Assembly (NCBI GenBank): GCA_023399155.1
Contig: JAEWQP010000025.1
Coordinates: 1-28,583 of the forward strand
Direction of reading: 5' to 3'
DNA from: Verrucomicrobiota bacterium
GTDB taxonomy: Bacteria > Verrucomicrobiota > Verrucomicrobiia > Opitutales > Opitutaceae
DNA length: 28,583 nucleotides
The notes beneath the pieces were generated by a model. It was not told the origin of the DNA. It worked only from the letters and a program-made list of their open reading frames with translations, and searched no databases. The stretch's first letter is position 1; every line of letters begins with the position of its first letter. Position numbers and translations under genes: made by a program. Positions 23,480-28,583 of the stretch are shown here, piece by piece.

Positions 23480-24676
23480 TCAGGGGATCACGCCGAGGCC
23501 CTTCAGCACCGCGAGCATGATGGCCGCGGCCATGACCGAGCCGATCTGGCCGCCGGTGTTCGCACCCATGGCATGCATGAGCAGGAAGTTCTGCCGGTTG
23601 GCCCGCTGACCCTCGTTCTGCACGAGGCGCGCGGCCATGGGATAGGCCGAGATGCCGGCCGCCCCGATGAGCGGGTTCACTTTCCCGCCGGACAGGTAGT
23701 ACCAGAGCTTTCCCATCAGAATGCCTCCGGCCGTGTCCGTCACGATCGCGACGAGCCCCAGGCCAAACACGAGAAGGGTCTGCAGTTTCAGGAACTCACC
23801 GCCCGCCATCGTGCCGCCGATCGCCAGGCCGAGAAAGAGCGTGGCGATGTTCGCGATCTCGTTCTCGCTCGTCTTGCACAGACGCGGGACGGCCCCGGAA
23901 ACCTTCATGAAGTTGCCGAGCATGATCATGCCCATGAGCGGAAGGCCCTTCGGCGCGATGATCCCCGTGATCACCGTCACGACGATCGGGAACGCGATGA
24001 GCGCGGTCCGGGAGACCTTGCCCTTGACCGCGGGCATCCTTGTCGCGCGCTCCTTTTCCGTGGTGAGCAGCCGCATGATCGGCGGCTGGATGATTGGCAC
24101 CAACGACATGTACGAATAAGCCGCCACCGCCAGCGCTCCGACCATCGAGGGGTCGATCTTGCCGAGCCCGGCAAACATGTTGGAGACGTAGATCACCGTC
24201 GGCCCGTCACAGGCGCCAATGGCAGCAATGGACACCGCGGTCTCGCGGATGTGCTCGAGATCGGCGCCGGGAATGAGCGGGAGAACGACGAGCGCGAGCA
24301 GGAGCGTCAGGAAGATGCCGATCTGCCCGGCCGCTCCGAAGAGGACGAGCTTCGGATTCGCGAGCAGGGGCGCGAAATCGGTCATGGAGCCGATGCCGAC
24401 GAAGATGAGCAGGGGAAAGAGTTCGTTGCCGATACCGAACTCGTAGAGCGTGCGAAGCACGCCACCCTGGTCCATGAGGTCGCTGAGCGGAAGGTTCGCC
24501 AGCAGACAACCGAAGGCGATGGGCAGGAGCAGCAACGGCTCCACGTCCTTCGCCACCGCCAGATAGGCCATGATGCCCGCGATAAGCAGCATCACGATGT
24601 TCGGCCCGCCCTGCGTATACAGGAATTGGGCGCCGGCGCCCAGGCCGGAGAGGGCGTTCCAGATCGATTCCAACAT
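23480..24676 (-). CDS. Sodium-translocating decarboxylase beta subunit (second copy)
   Basis: This membrane subunit (OadB/MmdB/GcdB family) decarboxylates carboxybiotin and exports Na+. It has 398 residues. The Na+-site Asp is in AIGACDGPT; the Tyr of AYSYMSLVPIIQPPIMRLL follows; NPLIGAAGISAYPMAAR supplies Asn, Gly, Ser and Arg at the spacing of the Klebsiella OadB residues N373, G377, S382 and R389. All key residues are present, so it appears functional. Compared with the other copy in this cluster it has about six extra residues between the Asp and Tyr motifs. An AGGAGG lies 8 bases before the ATG and overlaps the stop of the 48-residue gene. Confidence 0.95.
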   Translation of the reverse strand: MLESIWNALSGLGAGAQFLYTQGGPNIVMLLIAGIMAYLAVAKDVEPLLLLPIAFGCLLANLPLSDLMDQGGVLRTLYEFGIGNELFPLLIFVGIGSMTDFAPLLANPKLVLFGAAGQIGIFLTLLLALVVLPLIPGADLEHIRETAVSIAAIGACDGPTVIYVSNMFAGLGKIDPSMVGALAVAAYSYMSLVPIIQPPIMRLLTTEKERATRMPAVKGKVSRTALIAFPIVVTVITGIIAPKGLPLMGMIMLGNFMKVSGAVPRLCKTSENEIANIATLFLGLAIGGTMAGGEFLKLQTLLVFGLGLVAIVTDTAGGILMGKLWYYLSGGKVNPLIGAAGISAYPMAARLVQNEGQRANRQNFLLMHAMGANTGGQIGSVMAAAIMLAVLKGLGVIP

Positions 24677-24684
24677 CGGACGGT

Positions 24685-24690
24685 CCTCCT
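24685..24690 (-). promoter_or_regulatory. Shine-Dalgarno of the second beta subunit gene, overlapping an upstream stop
   Basis: AGGAGG on the minus strand, 8 bases from the ATG at 24676, runs on directly from the TAA of the 48-residue gene (TAAGGAGG). It is the only strong ribosome site I found in this window and implies translational coupling of the two genes. Confidence 0.85.
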
Positions 24691-24836
24691 TACTCGCGAC
24701 TGGCCTTGTCGCCGGCGCCGTCGGCCGGGAACACCACGGTCAGCCCGCGAATCAGCAGCGCGAGCAGACCGAGCGTGATGAGCGTGCCGCCCATTCCGAC
24801 GACAAGCATGGTGAGACCGAACGTGAGATTGCTCAT
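24690..24836 (-). CDS. 48-residue OadG-like small membrane subunit
   Basis: The gene encodes 48 residues: MSNLTFGLTMLVVGMGGTLI, then TLGLLALLIRGLTVVFP and a short charged tail (ADGAGDKASRE). One membrane helix with the GLTMLVVGMGGTL pattern is the N-terminal hallmark of OadG/MmdD, the small gamma/delta subunits that hold decarboxylase pumps together. It lacks the C-terminal soluble part of longer OadG proteins, which is found instead in the separate gene upstream. It ends 13 bases before the second beta-subunit gene and contributes its ribosome site, so I infer that it is the partner of that copy. Its small size makes it easy to miss. Confidence 0.82.
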   Translation of the reverse strand: MSNLTFGLTMLVVGMGGTLITLGLLALLIRGLTVVFPADGAGDKASRE

Positions 24837-24966
24837 GGGGTGTGACTGGGAAAAGCAGCCTTCGCGGCGGCGATCCGGGCGCCGGATACGCCGGCGGCCC
24901 GCACGGACGCAGCATGCGCCGCACCCGTGCTCCTCGTCGCGACGCCGGTGCAGGAATCCATCGGGT

Positions 24967-25389
24967 TCAGCGTATCTTGTGGGACGCGAAGATCTGCCTG
25001 CGTCCTTCGAGCGCCCACAACCGGGGCTGGTCGCGCTGTTCCTTGACCGAGATCACCCGAGCCGAGCGTCCCCACACGGCAACGACCGTCGCCGCGATGA
25101 CCACGGCCGCCTCGTCGTCGTCATCCACCGCAGGGACGGTCTCGGAAACCGACGGGCCCGCCGCCGCCGCGGTCGCCGTCGCGAGCCCGGCGGGAGCGAT
25201 CGCGAGACGATTCTCGAGCGTGCGCACCGTTCGGCGCAACTCGCCGACCTGCCTGGCGAGGAAGGCGACGACCGCAAGCACCACGAACAGCATCGCCGTC
25301 TCGAACGAGAGGACCGGGTCGGCGCCTCCGTCGGGCCCGACCGTCGCCATCATCGGGCCGAGAAACCGCGAGTGAACGAGGGAAGGCAT
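24967..25389 (-). CDS. OadG-family-like decarboxylase-associated protein
   Basis: The 140-residue product has one membrane helix (about 30-46, TAMLFVVLAVVAFLARQ), an Arg/Glu helix, an Ala-rich linker (62-90), an acidic DDDD, and a C-terminal domain AAVVIAATVVAVWGRSARVI followed by WALEGRRQIFASHKIR. That C-terminal pattern (a helix ending in a Gly, a RVISV strand, then W-x-x-x-GR-x-x-x-x-x-S-x-x-I) is the one I associate with OadG-family proteins of anaerobes. The start could be the ATG at 25389 or one of the Met at residues 13-14. It lies between the CoA-transferase and the 48-residue gene on the same strand. The exact subunit role is inferred. Confidence 0.7.
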   Translation of the reverse strand: MPSLVHSRFLGPMMATVGPDGGADPVLSFETAMLFVVLAVVAFLARQVGELRRTVRTLENRLAIAPAGLATATAAAAGPSVSETVPAVDDDDEAAVVIAATVVAVWGRSARVISVKEQRDQPRLWALEGRRQIFASHKIR

Positions 25390-25418
25390 GGTCGGAGGTG
25401 CTGGCGTCGCGGATACGA

Positions 25419-25444
25419 GACGGGCCGCTCCTCAGCGGCCCGTC
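25419..25444 (-). terminator. Strong hairpin after the CoA-transferase gene
   Basis: GACGGGCCGCT and AGCGGCCCGTC pair perfectly over 11 bp around a 4-base loop, 10 bases downstream of the CoA-transferase stop (transcription runs leftward). No T-run follows, so it may reduce rather than end read-through, or protect the upstream mRNA end. Confidence 0.5.
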
Positions 25445-25454
25445 CCCGCCTGGG

Positions 25455-26948
25455 TCAGGGCGCCCACTTCACGCCCCGCATATCCCCGGTCTGGAGGAAC
25501 TGCTGGTGCATGAGGAACGCGTTGGCCAGCGTCTGGGGCGAGTGGCCGTCCTTCGCCATCTCGAAGTAGCCCATGAGCTGGTCGCGGAACTCCGGATGGG
25601 CGCACTTCTCGACGATGAGGCGGGCGCGCTCGTTTGGATCCTTGCCGCGCAGGTCGGCCACGCCCTGCTCCGTCACGACCACGTGCACGGAATGCTCGCT
25701 GTGGTCCATGTGCGAGACGAGCGGGACGATCGTGCTGATCTTGCCGCCCTTCGCCGCCGACGGGCAGGTGAACACGGAGATGTAGGCGTTGCGCGTGAAA
25801 TCGCCGGAGCCGCCGATGCCGTTCATGAGGTTGCTCCCCATGAGGTGCGTGGAGTTCACGTTGCCGAAGATGTCGACCTCGATCGCTGTATTCACCGTGA
25901 TGATACCGAGGCGGCGGACGATCTCCGGATTGTTCGTGATCTCCTGCGGACGCAGAAGCACGCGCGGGCGGAAGAACTCGAGGTCGTCGTAGAACGCCTG
26001 GAGCTTTTCCTTGCCGACCGTCAGCGAGGTGCCGGTGGCGAAGCGGATCTTGCCCGCGCGGATCAGCTCGACGACCGAGTCCTGGATGACCTCGGAGTAC
26101 ATCTCGAACGCCGGGATCTCGGGGTTGGCGCCGAGGGCGCCGAGCACCGCGTTGGCGATGTTGCCCACGCCGGACTGGAGCGGGAGAAATTCGCGCGGCA
26201 CGCGCCCGACCTTGATCTCCCCGGCGAGGAAGGCGGCGACATTCTCGCCGATCTTGTTGGTCACGGCGTCCGCCGGCTCAAAGCCGCCGGTCTCGTCGGC
26301 CATGTTGCTCTCGACGATGCCCGCGATCTTCGACGGGTCGATCTTCACCGTCGGCTGGCCGATGTGGTCGGAGGGACGGATGATCGGCACCGGCTGGCGG
26401 TAGGGCGGATCCTGCGGCTCGTAGATGTCGTGAAACCCGCGCAGGCGCGGCGAGTGAAAGCGGTTGAGCTCGATCAGCACCTTCTTCGCGCAGCGCAGGA
26501 AGGTGTTGGAGGCGCCGACCGAGGTCGTGAGCACGATCTGGCCGTCGGGCGTGACATCGCACGCCTCGACCACGGCCCAGTCCATCTGGCCGAGGAAGCC
26601 CGCCCGCACCTGCTGCTGCACGTGCGAGAGGTGCATGTCGAAGAAGCGCGTCCTGCCCTTGTTGATACTGTCGCGCAGCGACTTGTTGCTCTGGTAGGGC
26701 GTGCGCCAGGAGATCGCGTCGGCGCGGGCGAGTTCGCCGTCGAGCGAATCACCGGTCGAGGCGCCGGTCACGATCGCGACCTTGAAGGGCCGGCCGGCCG
26801 CATGCTCGGCCTTGGCGCGCGCGGCCAGGGCCTTGGGAATCACCTTGGCGGCGCCGGCGGGCGTGAAACCGCTGCAGCCCAGCGTCTCGCCGTTCTGGAT
26901 CATGGCGGCCGCTTCGTCGGCCGTGAGTGTCGGGAAGGGAAGCTTCAT
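25455..26948 (-). CDS. Acetyl-CoA hydrolase/transferase, succinyl-CoA:acetate type
   Basis: The enzyme moves CoA between acids such as succinate, acetate or propionate; 497 residues, as for the Cat1/AarC family. The N terminus is TADEAAAMIQNGETLGCSGFTPAGAAKVIP. The middle holds GQPTVKIDPSKIAGIVESN and SGVGNIANAVLGAL, then the probable catalytic Glu E286 in FEMYSEVIQD, which in this family forms the CoA thioester. The C-terminal half has THLMGSNLMNGIGGSGDF and VVTEQGVADLRGKDP. The ATG at 26948 is set by homology. It lies between two sodium-pump beta subunits, as expected if succinyl-CoA and propionyl-CoA are exchanged in a succinate-propionate pathway. A large inverted repeat sits 34 bases upstream of the ATG. 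Confidence 0.93.
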   Translation of the reverse strand: MKLPFPTLTADEAAAMIQNGETLGCSGFTPAGAAKVIPKALAARAKAEHAAGRPFKVAIVTGASTGDSLDGELARADAISWRTPYQSNKSLRDSINKGRTRFFDMHLSHVQQQVRAGFLGQMDWAVVEACDVTPDGQIVLTTSVGASNTFLRCAKKVLIELNRFHSPRLRGFHDIYEPQDPPYRQPVPIIRPSDHIGQPTVKIDPSKIAGIVESNMADETGGFEPADAVTNKIGENVAAFLAGEIKVGRVPREFLPLQSGVGNIANAVLGALGANPEIPAFEMYSEVIQDSVVELIRAGKIRFATGTSLTVGKEKLQAFYDDLEFFRPRVLLRPQEITNNPEIVRRLGIITVNTAIEVDIFGNVNSTHLMGSNLMNGIGGSGDFTRNAYISVFTCPSAAKGGKISTIVPLVSHMDHSEHSVHVVVTEQGVADLRGKDPNERARLIVEKCAHPEFRDQLMGYFEMAKDGHSPQTLANAFLMHQQFLQTGDMRGVKWAP

Positions 26949-26982
26949 GGGAGAATGGTTGAAAGTCGGATGGTGATGAACC

Positions 26983-27056
26983 GGTAGGGCGCGGCCTCCG
27001 ACCGCGCCGCGGATGCTTTTCGAGTCCCGCGGCGGGGTCGGAGACCCCGCCCTACC
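26983..27056. repeat. Large imperfect inverted repeat in the CoA-transferase leader
   Basis: The left arm, GGTAGGGCGCGGCCTCCGAC plus ten bases (26983-27012), and the right arm (27027-27056), ending GGAGACCCCGCCCTACC, pair over 30 bp with a few mismatches around a 14-base loop. The right arm also folds on itself (GGGGTC-GGA-GACCCC). It lies between the first beta-subunit gene and the CoA-transferase gene. It could form a cruciform or a long RNA hairpin; function unknown. Confidence 0.8.
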
Positions 27057-27127
27057 CTGCAATCGCAGGCGCACGCGACGAGGCTCATGTCGAGGATCGG
27101 CATGGAGGCAGCGCCGCGCGCCCGGGT

Positions 27128-28276
27128 TCACCTGCCGCCGAGCGCGGCGATGAAGTAGCCGGCCACCAGGGCCGTGCCGATCACGCCCGCCACGTTCGGG
27201 CCCATGGCGTGCATGAGCAGGTAGTTGTGCGGATCGTACTTCTGGCCCTCATTGTGGCTGACGCGCGCCGCCATCGGCACCGCGCTGACTCCGGCCGAGC
27301 CAATGAGCGGATTGATCGGGTTCTTGCTCACCTTGTTCATGATCTTGGCCATGATCACGCCGGCGCCCGTCGAGACACCGAAGGCCACCACGCCCATCAC
27401 GATGATGCCGATCGTCTGCCACTGCAGGAACTTCCCGCCACTCATCGTCACGCCCACGCTGGTGCCGAGGAAGATGGTGGTGATGTTGATGATCTCGTTC
27501 TGCGCGGCTTTGCTCAGGCGCTCGGTCACACCGCACTCGCGGATGAAATTGCCGAGGAAAAGCATGAAGAGCAGCGCGGCGGCGTCGGGCACGAGAAGCG
27601 TGCAGACCGTCATGACCATCACGGCGAAGACGAGCTTCTCCAGCTTGCTGACCTTGCGCAGCGTCTTCATGCGGATCTTGCGCTCCGCATCCGTCGTGAG
27701 CAGCCGCATGATCGGCGGCTGGATGAGCGGGACCAGCGACATGTACGTGTAAGCCGCGACCGCAATCGGTCCGAGCAGGTGCGGAGCCAGCTTGTTGGCG
27801 AGGAAGATCGAGGTGGGACCGTCCGCGCCGCCGATGATGCCGATCGAGGCCGCTTCCGCTCCCGAAAAGCCGATCAGGACGGCCGCAAACATCGTGGCAA
27901 ACACGCCGAACTGCGCCGCCCCACCGAGGAGGAGCGTGCGCGGGTTGGCGATGAGCGGACCAAAGTCCGTCAGCGCGCCCACACCCAGGAAGATGATGGG
28001 GGGAAACAGTTCGAGATGAATACCCTGATAGAGGTAGTAAAAGAGGCCTCCCGTGCCGTCCGGCTTGAACGGCGTGCCTTCGAGACCTTCCAGCACGCCG
28101 TGCGTCGGGATGTTGGCAATGAGTGCGCCCATCGCGATCGGAACGAGCAGGAGTGGCTCGAATCCTTTCGCGACCGCGAAGTAAAGCAGGACACCCACCA
28201 CGGCCCACATCACCGCCATCTGCCAGGTGATGTACTCGAAGCCGGTGGTGTCGATGATGCGTTGGATGAGTTCCAT
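27128..28276 (-). CDS. Sodium-translocating decarboxylase beta subunit (first copy)
   Basis: A 382-residue OadB/MmdB/GcdB-family membrane protein that decarboxylates carboxybiotin with Na+ export. Key features are the IGGADGPTSIFLANKL motif with the Na+-site Asp, AYTYMSLVPLIQPPIMRLL with Tyr spaced 26 residues after that Asp as in Klebsiella OadB, and NPINPLIGSAGVSAVPMAAR with the Asn/Gly/Ser/Arg set. The gene begins 12 bases after the stop of the biotin carrier gene, so the two are surely co-transcribed. It differs from the copy at 23480-24676 in the N-terminal loop (GLEGTPFKPDGTGG insert) and in the C-terminal helices. Oxaloacetate, methylmalonyl-CoA and glutaconyl-CoA pumps cannot be told apart without the alpha subunit. 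Confidence 0.96.
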   Translation of the reverse strand: MELIQRIIDTTGFEYITWQMAVMWAVVGVLLYFAVAKGFEPLLLVPIAMGALIANIPTHGVLEGLEGTPFKPDGTGGLFYYLYQGIHLELFPPIIFLGVGALTDFGPLIANPRTLLLGGAAQFGVFATMFAAVLIGFSGAEAASIGIIGGADGPTSIFLANKLAPHLLGPIAVAAYTYMSLVPLIQPPIMRLLTTDAERKIRMKTLRKVSKLEKLVFAVMVMTVCTLLVPDAAALLFMLFLGNFIRECGVTERLSKAAQNEIINITTIFLGTSVGVTMSGGKFLQWQTIGIIVMGVVAFGVSTGAGVIMAKIMNKVSKNPINPLIGSAGVSAVPMAARVSHNEGQKYDPHNYLLMHAMGPNVAGVIGTALVAGYFIAALGGR

Positions 28277-28288
28277 GTCCGGCGCCCG

Positions 28289-28583
28289 TTAGGACAGCGT
28301 GAGCAGGGGCTGGCCTTCCTCGACGGCGTCGCCGGCGTTGGCATGCACAGCCGCGATCGTCCCCGCCTTTGGAGCGTAAATGAGCGTGTTCATCTTCATC
28401 GCCTCGAGGGTCGCGAGCTGGGCGCCCTCGGCGACCTGCTGGCCGACCTTGACGTCGATCGAGACGACCTTGCCCGCGAGCGGGCTCGGGATCGAGCCGG
28501 CGCCGCCAGTGGCGTGCGCGGCGGGAGCCGGCGCGGCGGCAGGGCGGGCCGCGGAAGCGGCAGCCGCTGCGGCGGCGACAGGG
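28289..28583 (-). CDS. Biotin carboxyl carrier protein (N terminus beyond the window)
   Basis: The frame is open from the right window edge to the TAA at 28289-28291. The visible 97 residues are an Ala/Pro-rich linker (AAAPAPAAHATGG) followed by a biotinyl domain of about 70 residues. The biotinylated Lys is the first Lys of EAMKM, preceded by VGQQVAEGAQLATL and followed by NTLIYAPKAGTIAA, the standard fold. It carries CO2 from the carboxyltransferase alpha subunit to the beta subunit encoded 12 bases downstream. The alpha subunit would be expected further to the right. The Pro/Ala linker is typical of the C-terminal carrier domain of OadA or of a separate MmdC/GcdC protein; which applies cannot be decided here. 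Confidence 0.93.
   Translation of the reverse strand, partial: PVAAAAAAASAARPAAAPAPAAHATGGAGSIPSPLAGKVVSIDVKVGQQVAEGAQLATLEAMKMNTLIYAPKAGTIAAVHANAGDAVEEGQPLLTLS

Noticed and set aside
21935..24778. Very long open frame on the plus strand opposite the antiporter and beta-subunit genes
   Set aside because: Its protein is rich in His, Arg, Asp and Glu with no domain and lies fully antisense to two well-recognised genes; it is a product of GC-rich codon use.

Overview
The window is high-GC bacterial DNA with tightly packed genes. I think it comes from the Verrucomicrobiota, probably an Opitutaceae-like bacterium. This is inference from three things: the gene content (Na+-pumping decarboxylase genes beside a succinyl-CoA:acetate-type CoA-transferase, as in propionate/succinate fermenters; a CnrYXH-like sensor operon; mixed haem enzymes), the near absence of Shine-Dalgarno sequences, and the peculiar intergenic repeats. 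No rRNA or tRNA gene was found that could settle it.

Layout. 1-2052 (+): the end of an unknown gene, then the ATPase and permease of a Zn/Mn-type metal ABC importer, each overlapping the next by ATGA. 2159-9281 (+): a haem synthesis group, hemE, hemN, hemY and hemH, interrupted by a family 2 glycosyltransferase and a six-helix K+ channel. Together the four haem enzymes carry uroporphyrinogen III to protohaem. 9510-11360 (+): htpG. 11615-13064 (+): three genes in the order short membrane protein, periplasmic metal-sensor-like protein and ECF sigma factor, which is the cnrY-cnrX-cnrH order. 13078-21699 (-): a polytopic membrane protein that may be a GT-C glycosyltransferase, recF, a NifS/IscS-like cysteine desulfurase, an exported protein, an amidohydrolase translationally coupled to an AMP-forming acyl ligase, and a small membrane protein. 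22070-28583 (-): an Na+ energetics cluster. In transcription order it holds a biotin carrier protein (cut by the window end), a first decarboxylase beta subunit, a CoA-transferase, an OadG-like protein, a 48-residue OadG-like peptide, a second beta subunit and an NhaD-like Na+/H+ antiporter. The carboxyltransferase alpha subunit is not in the window and may lie beyond the right edge.

The most unusual feature is the intergenic DNA. Four elements with inverted-repeat ends made of short CACAGAG or CACGGAG units each sit 6-21 bases after a stop codon, between genes of the same direction. Two of them are direct repeats of about 210-220 bp flanking the small membrane-protein gene. There are also three arrays with a 7-base period around hemE and hemN, and a 30-bp-arm inverted repeat upstream of the CoA-transferase. 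Most leaders lack a purine-rich ribosome site and are rich in C and T; the clear exception is the second beta subunit, whose AGGAGG overlaps the stop codon of the 48-residue gene.
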